Assembly: GCF_023159225.1 (NCBI RefSeq)
Contig: NC_063166.1
Coordinates: 74,774,575 to 74,838,574, forward strand
Source of the DNA: Perognathus longimembris pacificus
Taxonomy: Eukaryota > Chordata > Mammalia > Rodentia > Heteromyidae
Direction of reading: 5' to 3'
Length of the DNA stretch: 64,000 nucleotides
The notes under the pieces were generated by a model, which was given only the letters and a program-made list of their open reading frames with translations, did not search any database and was not told the origin of the DNA. This document shows positions 12,116 to 24,265 of the stretch, piece by piece. A program made the position numbers and the translations under genes. Every line of letters starts with the position of its first letter. Position 1 is the first letter of the stretch.

Positions 12116-13429
12116 CAATACACAATGTACCAAGAACATATACAGTAGCCACGTGGCCTACGCCAAAGAAAATTCGCCTAGGGCTTTAAATGTAATCGGA
12201 AAGGACAAGCCAAGCATAGTCTCATCTCATCTGTCTATGCATGAAAGTATCAGAATGTAGCATTAATGTTCATGCTCATTCACCTATTCTTCTATCATTT
12301 ACTCACTTTTTCCTAGGCCCAGACCACGGAGAACTCAAGAGAACTCAGGACATTCACTGAAGTAGCTTCCAGTTCCAGAATGAAGGGAAAACCATGAGAG
12401 AAGTGCATTCAACTCAGGAAATGGCATAGTCACTAAAAGGACTTCAAAGGCCACTATGCCACACAAATCAATCTTATGGCACCCAAAAAGCAAAGATAAT
12501 GAGCCTGGGCCCATGAGAGTGATGGCTTCTTTTATAGTTTAATGACACCCCACGTAAATGAATTTAAATGTGATTTTTCTTGTGTATGTATAAAAGTTGT
12601 TTGGTTCACAATGGCCTAATGGGTTGATCTTTGGCTTAAGTGTTCGTGACATTCTAGTGATTAAATGAATGCCTGCTGGGGCTAGTAATTCATTCACTCA
12701 TCCATCATTCCACCACATTTTAAGTTATGTCTTAGGAAATGACTGACTGCACAAGTCAAAATAGTCAGCCACTCACTGGCCAGTTCGCATGGCTCAGAAT
12801 ACACAAAACCCATGCCAAGGCTACACTCTGAGTGGCAGTACTTAGAACCACGCAAACAATTCTCCCACTGTCATGGGGGCAATAGCCTAAAAGAGACAGA
12901 CTAAAGCCACCGGAAACAAATAAAGGGAAGCTGTCAACATCATTGGATAATATCTACACAGACTAGAGGACAAGGAGATGAGATAGAATGTGACCGAAAG
13001 AGGGGACAGGGTGCTCTCTGGAAAAGATGATACTAAAGCCGAGTCCTCAGTGATGATATATCCTCAGCCATGCAAATATCCATCTAGGGCAAACAGACTT
13101 GGAATAGAGTTCCAGAGAGCAATCCCTGTTCAGGTGGCAGTAAAGCCACTGATCGATCCCACGGTTGCTAGCGAAAAGAGAGAAAGCTTTCACCCCAATC
13201 CACACTTTAGGAAGCCAACACCAAAGCCTCCAGTAGGCTGATCGATGGTTTTCCACTCTTCAAACACACCAAATACTGTTCCACAGCTGGGGTAATGTGA
13301 GCAGCTTCATTATTTCATTCCCTAAATTATGCTATATTGAAATTTTAATCGGTGAACATAACACAGGCAAAATGAGTACATACATATACTGTTGTTGCCA
13401 GTGTAAATTGTCAAATTGTGGGGGGGGGG

Positions 13430-13960
13430 GGTTGTAAAAGCAATACTGCAGCACAAAGGAAAATCTATCAAGATATTCTTATGCTTTGACCCTCCCAGCT
13501 CTACCTCTGGGGAATTTGTCTTCAGGAAAGAATCCACTCACTGGAATAAAAATGTTCTCTTTAGAAAAACGGCATGAGGTGTTAATTATTGTGTACTCAA
13601 ATGAACAGAAAACAAACACAAACATACCTGGAATTACCCAAGTAAGGGGACTTTTCAGAAACAGGAAAATGTAACATGGTATAGCAGCAAATGTCTATAA
13701 CCCTAGCATTTAAGAGGACTGCAGTTCAAGAGCAGGTTCTCTACAGAGTGAGACCCTTTCTCAAAAAAACAACAACAGCAACAACAACAAAAAAAAACAG
13801 GAAACTATTTGGATGAAATAATATATACCCATTAAGTATGATAACACAACTGAGCAAAAGCTTCAAAAACAAGTAGGATACTCAACTCCTGGGGGAAAAT
13901 CAGCCAAGAAAACAATATGTACAGTTCCATGGAAAGCATACAAACTATAACTCAAGGTGA
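13430..13960 (+). mobile_element. Old L1 fragment, interrupted by B1
   Basis: gctttgaccctcccagctct, cctctggggaatttgtctt and later atatacccattaagtatgat resemble the 3' part of old mammalian L1 ORF2/3' UTR. A B1 at 13673-13792 splits it, flanked by aacaggaaa duplications. Confidence 0.5.
13673..13792 (+). mobile_element. B1 SINE monomer
   Basis: 7SL-derived monomer: acatggtatagcagcaaatg, then tataaccctagcattta, and agagtgagaccctttctcaa before a CAA-rich tail. It has a small internal deletion. Confidence 0.65.
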
Positions 13961-14424
13961 ACAAGAGGAAGAAAACTGCAAATAATTGAATCAAGGCGAG
14001 CGAGGGCCAAGATGGTTAATTTCAAAAATCCTCCCCAACTATTGTCATTGAATGGAATTTTCAATTAAAAAATCCCTCAGAAACAATTGTATGGGAACAC
14101 AGCTGCAGTGCACCACCAAGGACATTTCCCCCCCCCCGACTTTAAATACAAAATAAAACCAAATTTAGCAATGTCCTTTGTGTTGCCTGTCACCCAGGCT
14201 TTTCTGCACGTGTCACCCATACGAGCTTCTGCCTTAAGAGGCAATGCGGTGTTGTGGGATTTTACAAGAGCTTCCTATTTGGGGGTGGTAGGAGGGAGCA
14301 ATAGGAAACCAGGTCGCGTGCTATTGAGTGGGGTGGGGGAAACAGCAGGAAGGTGTTGTTACCCTTCCAGGCCGCTCAAGGCTGTAGGGATGAGGCAGAG
14401 AAGGCCTTCTAATCCAGGCCACTA

Positions 14425-14664
<240 letters not shown>

Positions 14665-14882
14665 TCAGACTGTCGCAGGCTGCCAGGCAACCTCCACTAC
14701 GGGTGCTTCCCTTACTCCCGTGTTCCCGGGATCCAGGACTTCCTGTGAGCAATGAAGAGTTTTCACCGTGGTTTCGCCTATGGGTCTCACTCAAAAACAA
14801 AGTTGGCTAAGGAGCTGATGCAAAAGAAGGGATACCTGGTGAGAAGAAAATAAGGCAAAGGTCCCTTTTAATCACAGTGGAT

Positions 14883-14884
<2 letters not shown>

Positions 14885-14930
<46 letters not shown>
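14885..14930. repeat. (GT)n microsatellite at a SINE tail
   Basis: About 23 GT units directly abutting the 3' end of the reverse SINE at 14931. In the PTPRT transcript this is (CA)n lying 254-299 nt upstream of the exon 6 acceptor. Confidence 0.97.
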
Positions 14931-14933
<3 letters not shown>

Positions 14934-15151
14934 GGGGCTTGAACTCAGGACCTGGGCATATATCTCTTAGTTCTTTCACTCAAGGCCGACATGTATCATT
15001 TGAGCCATAGCTCCACTTTTATCTTTTTTGTGGTTAACTGGAGATAAGCATCTCATGGACCTTCTGGCAAAGGCTGGCTTCAAACTGACATCCTCTGATC
15101 TGAGCCACCTGAGTAGCTCGAATTACAGGTATGAGCCACTGGTACCCAGCT
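14931..15151 (-). mobile_element. B1-dID-like dimeric SINE
   Basis: Reverse copy. The reverse complement starts with agctgggtaccagtggctca (7SL/B1-type) and ends with a tRNA-like monomer closing gttcaagccccagta. The tail has become a CA repeat. Confidence 0.8.
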
Positions 15152-15654
15152 ACACCTCGGCTTCTTGCTTAGTCTCATTTGAGGTTATCCTTCATCCTTC
15201 TGCCCTCTCCTTCTTGTTTCCCTTCACTACAGAAACCATAGTATTGCTTTGCAATGTGTTTAGGTAAAGTAATGAAAACCCATCCCATCTGGAGAGGTAA
15301 GAGATGGTGTGACTTACAGCCCCACAGATGGTAACTTGGTATCCCAGCCATACACCCAGCCCCACCTGCACAGGTGGCTTCTCAGCCTCTTTTGCCCTGG
15401 CCATGTACTGCTTCCTGGGTCCCTGGGAATACTTCCTCTTTCTTAAAACATTAAGGCACGGCATAAGCTTCCCACACATCTTTGCTCAAGGCCAACGTGA
15501 TAGACATTTGTAGATATTCATAGAATCAAAGTGAATACACAGGAGTCTTTTGTGTTTAGCATTCTGCGCCTGAGTTGTAATGTTCTGTCTTAGAATCAGA
15601 CACTATCCAGATGCAAATTATGACAACTGGAAAGACGAAGGGTGCAGATATCAT

Positions 15655-15845
15655 TTGAGTAAACATTTACTAAGCACCTAGCATGTGCCAGACTCTCAAG
15701 TGTTTTCATGTAATTCTTCCTAGCTTATTTAGGGTGTGCATTGCTGCTGCTCCTCTCAGAAGAATTCAAATGTCAAAGAAGTTAAATAAATAGTAGAGGA
15801 AATAAGTCCTTCATCTGGGCCTTCCAACTTGAGTCAAACATGCTT
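15655..15845 (+). mobile_element. L2/MIR fragment
   Basis: taaacatttactaagcacct followed by agcatgtgccagactctc, the well-known phrase of L2/MIR-type fossils. Confidence 0.55.
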
Positions 15846-16577
15846 TCCCAAGACTTTATCCCCTCTCTGCCTGCTGTGATTTAAATTGTGTTCTATTCGA
15901 GTGAAATAGAGTGGTTTGGATTGAGGAATTGCAGTGCCACATCCTCAGTCTTACAGGATGCTCAACAACATAAATGGTCTCACCACATGGCTGGTTATTT
16001 TAGCCTACATCCTCCCCCAGCCCATCTCCAATCTGTGGCGTGTCAGGACAGGGACACAGGAGCAAGTAAAGACACCTGTTGGGCTTTTCAGCAGCAAGGG
16101 AAGTGGCACCTGAACCACTCAGGAGCAATGAATGGCAAAGCAATGAACAGTAAATAAACATGGACTGACCAAGGCCCCCATCTGAGGGCTGCTACACAGC
16201 AAGCTGGCTCCAGACCAGATGGGAGCTCCAAGCGGTCATTTTCCTTCTTTTTACTTCTTTGTTGTCTGCCTCAAATGTGCATCATCTTTACACATCACAA
16301 TTATAAAGTCAATGGTATCTTTAAAAGCCATGAGAGGACAAGAGGCAATCAGAGCCATGCCCTAGTCAGAAACTACCCAACATGACCAGGAAAAGGTACA
16401 GGGTCCACCATTCAACCCGTGCTTTGGTAAACTTAGTAAGAGATTGAACAACTCAGACCCAAGTATGAGAAAGTGCCAGACACTGCAGGCAGCTCCCCTT
16501 TTCATGACAGTGAAAGGACAAGTAGAGGAGATGGTGGTAAACACCGTGGATGCATCTTGATTAGGAGAAGAGACATA

Positions 16578-16646
16578 GGATGGATGGATGGATGGATGGA
16601 TGGATGGATGGATGGATGGGTGGGTGGAAGGATGGATGGATGGAGG
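16578..16646. repeat. (GGAT)n microsatellite
   Basis: Tetranucleotide GGAT/GGGT array. Translations such as the Met-Asp-Gly-Trp repeat are artefacts. Confidence 0.95.
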
Positions 16647-16970
16647 GTACAGAGCTGGGATATGCATGTGGAGTTACCAGTTCCAATGGCTCCCATTTTT
16701 TAAAAATCCATGTGTGTCACTTGAACATGGGCCAACGATGGCTCCAGCCCATTCCCTTTGCCTTTCCCACATGTGAGATAGTGTGAATAGGAGGCGTGAC
16801 AGCAGGTACCACGTTTCTCCTACCAGTTCTTTGGCTGAGGAGAAGCAACTACAAAAAAAATAGGAGAATAAAAAGGAAAATGGGGGTGCAGATATGAATA
16901 TTAGGTAAGGGGTAAAGAGAATTAAGCAAAACTGAACATGACCTGAGCAGCTCAGAACTCTGAGAGATTA

Positions 16971-17190
16971 AAAAGGAAGGAAGGGGAGGAGGAGGAGAAG
17001 GGGAGGAGGAGAAGGAAAAAGATAAGGGAGGGAAGGGAATGGGAAGAGCAGGGGAGGGGAAGAGAGGAGAGGGGAGGGAAAGCAAGAAGACAAGGAAGTG
17101 GGGAGGAAAGGGGAGGAGGACAAGAGAGGAGGGAAGAAAGGGGAGGGGATGAGAGAAAGGGAGGGGAAAAGACAGAAGGGAAGGGAGCCA
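16971..17190. repeat. Polypurine tract, about 220 bp
   Basis: Nearly uninterrupted G/A on the plus strand, with gggga and gaggag units. The transcript strand is pyrimidine. It leads directly into the dispersed repeat at 17176. Confidence 0.95.
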
Positions 17191-17297
17191 GCCATCCATT
17201 TGCTAAGATTTTTGAAAATTCAAATAATTAAGGCTCATAAAGATAGTGACTCTTAAGGATAAAGAAACTTGAAAATCTAGGCAAAAATAATACACAA
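17176..17297 (+). repeat. Unassigned dispersed repeat, copy A
   Basis: About 120 bp matching 36256-36384 in the same orientation, including catccatttgct and gataaagaaacttgaaaatc. A polypurine stretch precedes both copies. Family unknown to me. Confidence 0.7.
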
Positions 17298-17659
17298 AAA
17301 ATTAAACCTCTCTGATATAAAATTTCTCATTTGAGGTTGTTTCCAATTCAAAGGTGGCCTCCTCTGAACATAACTGGTCTGCACTGGAGTTGCTGAGAGG
17401 CATAAATGAGAAGGTCAGTGAAAGGCTTACTACACAGAGATATAGAGCAGTATTAATGAAGCTCTTGAAATCAGCCATAAAATTAGGAGAAAACAGAAAA
17501 CATGAAAGAATTATACCTCCTCACCCCCCACACTCAGAATGCCCACGTCTTCATCCCTAGAATCAGGCAAAAGACACTTTGAAGATGAGAGTAAGGGTAA
17601 GGATCTTACAAAAGGAGGTGGTTTTAGATTATTCACCCTGGTTTCATGTAATCACAAGG

Positions 17660-17743
17660 CTGTGTGTGTGTGTGTGTGTGTGTGTCTGTCTGTGTGTCTG
17701 TCTGTCTGTGTGTCTCTGTATGTGTGTATATCTGTGTGTGTGA
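17660..17743. repeat. TG/TCTG microsatellite
   Basis: Mixed TG and TCTG units; translations of either strand are low-complexity artefacts. Confidence 0.95.
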
Positions 17744-18543
17744 GAGAAGATAGGAGAGTGAATGTTGAGGAGGGAGATGTGAGAAGGGGGATTGCTGGCT
17801 TGAAGTTGGAGAAAGGGGCCAGGAACCAAGGAAGCAGGCAGCCTCCACATAGTCAGCCAAGGCCAGGAAATGGTTTCTCCCAGGACCTTCTGAAAGGAAA
17901 GCACACAGCCTGCCAACACTTTGATGTTAGCCTTCGTTCTGACTTCTCTTGTAATGGTAAAGAACTAAATCCGTTTTGTTGTAAGCTATGCTAAGTTTGT
18001 GATTCCACATTAGCAATAAGAAACAAACACACAGAGAAGAAAGCTGGTTAAGTGCAAAATATGCACGGTTCACATTTAGTTTAAATTTTATTTTGGTGTT
18101 GCCTCCAGGGTTATTTACTTATCTTCTGAACAATGTCAGAGACTAGCAGAAGCAGAGAGGATTAAGTACTCCCCTCATAATGATTCACAGTTTTCTATTT
18201 AGCTTCAAAACCAAAAGGCTTTCTCCCATTGAAGGGTAGGAAATTGCAGGTTGTCTTATAAAAGCTCTGAAAAACAGGCCTTTAGATAATCATGCTTGTC
18301 ATATTGGGAGCAGGCAACAGCAGGACAGGGATGAACAGGAGAGCCCAGAGTCATGATAGAAATCATGACGTGATGGACGATGGCCAAGGAGAAATGGAGG
18401 TGATGTTCAGAGAGAAGAGCCCAGATGGGACTAGCCTGTGAGGATCACTGGCAGGGAAGGGTTGGCGGGTGCTAAAGGTCAGAATAGCTGAACCTGGGAA
18501 CCTAGAACAGAAATCAAGGGCTGGCCAGAAAACAAAGGTGTAA

Positions 18544-18998
18544 GCTGGGTGCTAGTGTCTCACACCTGGAATCCTAGCAACTCAGGAAGCTAAGATCTGA
18601 GGATTGCGGTTGGAAGCCAGCCTACCCAGGAAGGTCCATGCACACCTCATCTCCAAGGAACTTCAAGAAGTCAGAAGTGGGGGCTGGGGATATAGCCTAG
18701 TGGCAAGAGTGCCTGCCTCGGATACACGAGGCCCTAGGTTCGATTCCCCAGCACCACATATACAGAAAACGGCCAGAAGCGGCGCTGTGGCTCAAGTGGC
18801 AGAGTGCTAGCCTTGAGCGGGAAGAAGCCAGGGACAGTGCTCAGGCCCTGAGTCCAAGGCCCAGGACTGGCCAAAAAAAAAAAAAAAAAAGAAGTCAGAA
18901 GTGGCTCAAGTGGTAGAGTACTACTAGCCTGCAGTGAGACAGAAAAACAAAGGCATAGGGACAGTATCTAGGCCTTGAGTTTAAGCCCTAGGATAAAA
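18544..18998 (+). mobile_element. B1-dID-like SINE interrupted by IDL-Geo
   Basis: Left part 18544-18680 (gctgggtgctagtgtctcac, B1-type) and right part 18905-18998 (tRNA-like monomer with ggccttgagtttaagcccta) are separated by the IDL-Geo at 18681-18890. The duplicated gaagtcagaagtgg comes from this host SINE. Confidence 0.85.
18681..18890 (+). mobile_element. IDL-Geo SINE, young subfamily, nested
   Basis: Intact element with perfect 14-bp target duplications gaagtcagaagtgg at 18667-18680 and 18891-18904 and a pure A tail. The B box ggttcgattcc is intact. Over the ~195-bp body it differs from the copy at 57664 by about one base. Confidence 0.97.
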
Positions 18999-19006
18999 GG
19001 AGAGAG

Positions 19007-19061
19007 GAAAGAGAGACAGACAGACAGACAGAGACAGAGATAGAGACAGAGAAAGAGAAGG
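19007..19061. repeat. (AGAC)n/GA-rich repeat at a SINE tail
   Basis: GACA-rich tract following the end of the B1-dID-like SINE at 18544-18998. Confidence 0.85.
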
Positions 19062-19965
19062 ACCGTGTAGGGGAGGGCCTGGGAAGAGCCAAAGAGAACC
19101 AGGCTGTGGATGACTGCAAACCCAAGCCTGGAAGGGATGCTGTCAGATCCCACCATTAGCTCCCCATGCTGGCGTGTCAGTACTTTGCTTCTGGTTCTTA
19201 TAGTAGTATCTTTCAGATAGAAGTCCAACCTTCCCCTGAAGTATCAGGGCACACTTCTTTTGGTAGTAAGCTTTCCAAACCTATATGTCTGTGACTCCAC
19301 TCATCTTCTAGCCCTTCTGGTTCTGTGACCAAACGGAATACATTTCCCATATATATGGGGAGGTTGGGGGAGGCTTCCAGAAAGCCTGATCCCAGATGAC
19401 GATCCATCATTCACTTTCAGGATTGGATAAGGAAAAGAGGCTAAACAAGAATGCCGTCAACATTGGAATCCACAATACTCACCCTCCAGTCAATGCTCTG
19501 AGCTACTCCCTGGCCCCACGGGGAGACGCCCCAGAGTCACTCTCTGACCAGGGCCACCCACTGAGCCTGCTGCTCATGGGGCAGCAGGAAGACAGCACTT
19601 CTATATGACTGGGGTGGCTGCCTAGGGAAGGGCACTGTGAGCTGTGGACAGCCACAGCTCAGTGATTTCCAGCTGGGTGGACAGGCTTAGCAAGGGGTCT
19701 ATCCAGGACAATGACCATATCCCAACTACCTGGCGTTTCCCTGGCTCTGCCTTCTCCTACTGTAAATCATACATGGTGTCTCCTTGAACACTGCTGCTTT
19801 GAAATCTGCTGGTATTTTGTGCCTGAATCTTCTTTTTTTTTTATGGAACTAGGAAGTGACCTTCAGAGAACACTGACCACAGCAGAAAGCTCAAGCACTC
19901 TGCACTAAGATAATGCTTCCTACATATGGCCAGTATTAGAGCTCCCATATAAAGAATTTGCAGGG

Positions 19966-20397
19966 TTGAACTAGTACTACTTTTCTTTTCTCTTTTTCCT
20001 TATCTGTTTGTTTGACTGAGTGGTTTGTCTAGTTTTGTTTTTCTTGTAGTCCCTTCCTGTGGCTGTACCCTCGCTACCACTGTATTATATCCAAGTACCC
20101 TGGATATTGTCTATATGGGTAATGGAACTGGGGAAGGGAGAGGGAATACCAAAATCGAGAGACAAAGAACAAAAAGACAAACCATTCAAAAAGCAACACT
20201 TAGAAAACCATTTGGTGTAAACCAACTGCACAACTCTTGGGGGGAGAGGGAAACGAGGGAGGGGGAGGGGGAAATGAGGGAGGAGGTAACAAGTAGAACA
20301 AGAAATGTACTCACTGCCTTTCATATAAACCTGTAACCCCTCTGTATCACACTTTGACCATAAAGGAAAAAATGTATAAATTAAAAAATAAAAAAAG
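19966..20397 (+). mobile_element. L1 3'-end-like insertion
   Basis: About 430 bp containing a G-rich purine tract (20235-20290), acaagaaatgtactcactgc, ctgtaacccctctgtatcac and an A-rich end. With the following SINE it lies between 15-bp duplications aaagaatttgcaggg at 19951-19965 and 20617-20631. The structure fits a 5'-truncated L1; assignment is inferred from the polypurine tract and related copies at 11948 and 24029. Confidence 0.6.
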
Positions 20398-20616
20398 GGG
20401 GGGGGCTGGGGATATGGCCTAGTGGCAAGAGTGCCTGCCTCATATACATGAGGCCCTGGGTTCGATTCCCCAGCACCACATATACAGAAAATGGCCAGAA
20501 GGGGCGCTGTGGCTCAAGTGGCAGAGTGCTAGCCTTGAGCAAGAAGAAGCCAGGGACAGTGCTCAGGCCCTGAGTCCAAGCCCCAGGACTGGCCAAATAA
20601 ATAAATAAATAAATAA
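20398..20616 (+). mobile_element. IDL-Geo SINE at the end of an L1-like insertion
   Basis: Complete IDL-Geo with intact ggttcgattcc B box and an (AAAT)n tail. Its 5' end has an expanded run of about nine G. No separate target duplication is visible inside the larger 19966-20616 unit. Confidence 0.95.
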
Positions 20617-20679
20617 AAAGAATTTGCAGGGCTGAGGTGAAGAAATATTTTCATTTGTTAACTTTTTACTTTGTTTGGT

Positions 20680-20922
20680 GGGGGGGGGGGGAGGGTCAGA
20701 CATAGGGCTTGAACTCAGGACCTGAGCTCTGTCCCTAAGCAATTTTTTCTCGAGGCTAGTGCTCTACCACTTTGAGCCACAGCTCCACTTCAGGTTTTCT
20801 GGTGGTTAATTTGAGGTAAGAGTCTCACAGGGACTTTTCTGCCCAGGCTGGCTTCAAACTGCAATCCTCTGATCTCAGCCTCCTGAGTAGCTAAGATTAC
20901 AGGTGTGAGCCACTGGCAGCCC
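20680..20922 (-). mobile_element. B1-dID-like SINE with poly(G/C) tail region
   Basis: From tagggcttgaactcaggacc to gattacaggtgtgagccact. Reverse orientation; a G-run at 20680-20694 sits where the tail is expected. Confidence 0.8.
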
Positions 20923-20934
20923 TCAACTTTTTAC

Positions 20935-21123
20935 TTTTTTTTGGCCAGTCCTGGGTCTTGGACTCAGGGCCTGAGCACTGTCCCTGGCTTCTTCCCGCTC
21001 AAGGCTAGCACTCTGCCACTTGAGCCACAGCGCCGCTCCTGGCCGTTTTCTGCTGGGGAATCGAACCTAGGGCCTCGTGTATCCGAGGCAGGCACTCTTG
21101 CCGCTAGGCTATATCCCCAGCCC
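20935..21123 (-). mobile_element. IDL-Geo SINE with internal deletion
   Basis: Reverse copy flanked by perfect caactttttac duplications at 20924-20934 and 21124-21134. The junction of the two monomers lacks about 12 bp (accacatatac region), so this is a shortened but recent insertion. Confidence 0.95.
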
Positions 21124-21586
21124 CAACTTTTTACATTTTTGAGGGCAACTTTAGTAGGTGCTGTGCTCACTGGCTACCAGGATCAAGACTACCCAATACT
21201 CTTCAAGCCCCCTAGAAAGCTCTCCTCACAGAGTGTTGTTCCTGGACTAGCCACATGGCATGGCAGCACTGGGGAACTTGTTAGAAGTGTAGATTTTAAA
21301 GAGAATTTGAGCTGTTGTTTATTGTAGCTGTTGGTAGTCTGCATTTTCTCTTCTTTCCCTATTCTATTATTAATCACTCTGGAAATGTACTCATTATTTT
21401 ACAAAACAGAAAATGAGAGAGTATGGAGTGGGGAAGGTATAATTTCTGCCCAGTGGAATTTATAGGCTGGGTGAAGATTCCAACAAAACAGCAAAATAAA
21501 AAATAAAAGAGTAAAACATAAACATGGCATGCTTTGTGGAGGAAAAGGGGTGGGCATGGAAAGAGCAATGCTCTTCCAACAGCCTA

Positions 21587-21745
21587 GAGCAACGATTCTC
21601 AAAGTGAGTTCCCCAGTCAGCCTACACTTCCATCCACGGTGAGCCAATGGGAATCCAAACTGTGCGCGCTCTGGCCCCTCCCTAGACCTTGTCAATCAGG
21701 CACTCTGGGGGTGGGACCAGTGAATGTTCTAATTTTAGGCTGAAA
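21587..21745 (+). mobile_element. MER5-like DNA transposon fossil
   Basis: agagcaacgattctcaaagt at one end and aggcactctgggggtgggac inside are hallmark phrases of MER5-type hAT-Charlie elements. Confidence 0.6.
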
Positions 21746-23221
21746 TTCCCACAATCCACTTGTAGCAAATATTCAGTTCACTTCTAGTCTTCCCTTAGCA
21801 AGGGCATGACATTTGGAAACTTGCTAAAATCTTGCCCATTGATCCTCTCCAAAGCACATTTGTAGCTTTTTTTTTTTTTTGCCACCTCTGAAGAACAGCT
21901 TTTGATTATTCTTTATTAAAAAGTAAAAGAAACAGAAGTAGACATAAGTCATTTTTGATGGGCTGTGCTGAAACCCTTTAAGCAGGGCAGACAGAGGACT
22001 CACTCATTCTGGGATGAGTCAGGGCTCTGAGCTCCTGCTGAGACTCAAGCAGGGCCTGGCATAAGGCCCACAGGTAGCCATTCATTTTGAGTGAAGAGGA
22101 TGAGCAGGAAAGGGCTTGCTCACACCGTCTTCCTGTGTGACCTGGTCTGTGTCTGCTCCACTCCAACGCCACTTCCTCTACCCACAGAAGGCACAGCTCA
22201 CACCCAAGAAATCCTCTCTGCTTGTCCTACCCTGCCTTTCTCCCATTGTTAGGAGATAGTTAACTCACTAGCACAGCACGGCCTTGCAACAGCTGGACTA
22301 GAAGCAAAGAGAACATTCTTTACAAATGAATTGTCTGAATTTCATCTAACTTTTTTCTGGACAGGAGACTCTTGAAATAAACAGAACAATTTTCAGCTCA
22401 AAGTACTGGGCCTCAGTATATATGTGTGTGTGTGTTTGTATGATTTTTGTTTGGTCTCCTCCCTCTTCCCCCCGAACCCCCTCCCCCATGAGGAACATGG
22501 CATCCAGAATGAGCTGGATGAAAAAATCCTGACAAGCATAAATAGAGGATGGGCTGAGAGGAGGCACAGATAGAAAAAGCAAAGAAGAGAAGCCTGCACA
22601 GATAATTTCCCAGGTCTGACTTTGGCTAGAGCTGTTTGTGATCTGGCTTTATGTCCAGGTGAAAAAGAGTAGAGAAGACAGAGTTTACAGTAATAACAAT
22701 GGTGACTAAACTCTACCTCCCCCAAAAAAACACTAAAAACAGTACTAAATTCAATGAGAGTTTTTCAGTTTGTAAATTAGGTCTCAATAAAACGATTAAG
22801 GATGTTAAATTGTAGTTATCTGATGGAATTCCTCAGCTATGACATAGACCACTGTATGAAAACATCTACCTAGCTCCATCCTCTCTTCCCCATGAGAGAC
22901 AGAGAAGCAGGTTTGCTTGCCATGGGGCAAATTAAAAAGACCTTTTCCCTTGGACCCAGGGCCTTTGTTAACCTGCCATCAGGTAACACTTCACCCTCTT
23001 TACAGTTGTTGGCAGGTGGTTTCAGGGACTCAAGTGGGCAGAGGGATTTCCATGGAAGGATTAGTCAGCATCAACCGCTGAAAGAAAAGTCAAATACAGA
23101 CAGATCCTTGCTTGTTATACATAGTTTGACTTAGAATTTTTCACCTTTCCCCTGTCACGAAAGTGATTGTGTACTCAGTAGAAACTACATTTCAAATTAT
23201 GAGTTTTTATTTATTTATTTA

Positions 23222-23452
23222 TTTTTCCCAGTACTGGGGCTTACATATAAAGCCTGCGTGCTGTCCCTGAGCTATTTTTTTTTTTTTTTGCTCAACGCTA
23301 GCACTCTACCCATTGACCCACAGCTCCACTTCCAGCTTTTTGTTGGTTCAATGGATATATCTCACATGCTTTCCTACCCATGCTGGCTTTGAACTACAAT
23401 CCTCGGATCTCAGCCTCCTCAATACCTAGGATTACAGTCTCAAGACACAGTG
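23222..23452 (-). mobile_element. B1-dID-like SINE
   Basis: Reverse copy from ccagtactggggcttacata to ttacagtctcaagacaca, with an internal T-run. Diverged. Confidence 0.7.
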
Positions 23453-24028
23453 TCTATGTCCTGTGATTTGATCTTTGCTTAGACTAACAATATGTGATAT
23501 AATTCTCCCTGGAGGTGGGGCAGTGAAGCGCCCAGTGAGCCCTGGGAAACAATGGAAACTTGACAATATATCATTTGGCTAAGCTGTGGCGGTAAGTAGG
23601 TCAGGTGTATTAAATGCACTTTGATTTGCAATGTTTCCAGTGCAAGATGCTTCTATCGGGGGATGTAACTCCCTTGTCAAGGAGCACCTGCATAAGAACA
23701 GATAAGCACAAGTTGGGTTTAACAAAGGATGTGCTGATGACATTCACAAGAGCCACTTAGGCAAGATTTGGGAGTTGAAGAAAACTATGTAGCAAATGTT
23801 GAGCTCACATTTGCAATATGTGACTACAAAGGGGACACAAAGGCAACCAGAATTCTTAGGAAAGGAACACAGAAGCGCAATGCCTAAGTGCATCTGGTCA
23901 TACAAATTAATATTTATCGAAATGGACTCCAGAAAATGGAAACGAGTTATTTTTTGTGGTGTGATGGTGGTATCTGTTTTTTTTTTTCCTTTTGTCTTAT
24001 TTGTTCATTTATCCATCTTTGGGAGGGG

Positions 24029-24265
24029 AGGGTGGTCACAGAAATGGAGAGACAAATGGTGAACAAATGCAGCAGTGAAATTCACTAAACACCACATTGA
24101 AAATGAACTACATAAATTGTAGGTGGGGATGGGAGGGAAAACCTGGGAGAGAGAGAGGGAAGGGGTGACATTGTCCAAAAAAAAAAAAAGTACTCATAAC
24201 CTGACTTACGCAACTGTAACCCCTCTGTATATCACCTTTGTAATAATAATACAAATTTTTAAAAA
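24029..24265 (+). mobile_element. L1 3'-end-like fragment
   Basis: Purine-rich tract, then gtactcataacctgact and ctgtaacccctctgtatatc, the same 3' end as the unit at 19966. Ends in AT-rich sequence. Confidence 0.5.

Noticed and set aside
16473..16703. Met-Asp-Gly-Trp repeat peptide
   Set aside because: Translation of the (GGAT)n microsatellite.
18604..18810. Recurring 'GWGYSLVARVPASDTRGP' protein-like ORF, also near 5000, 21000, 56800 and 57700
   Set aside because: It is the translation of the IDL-Geo SINE and recurs wherever a copy occurs; not a gene family.
18681..18890. tRNA gene
   Set aside because: A and B boxes are intact, but the sequence is a SINE with target duplications and an A tail, and no cloverleaf or acceptor stem fits.
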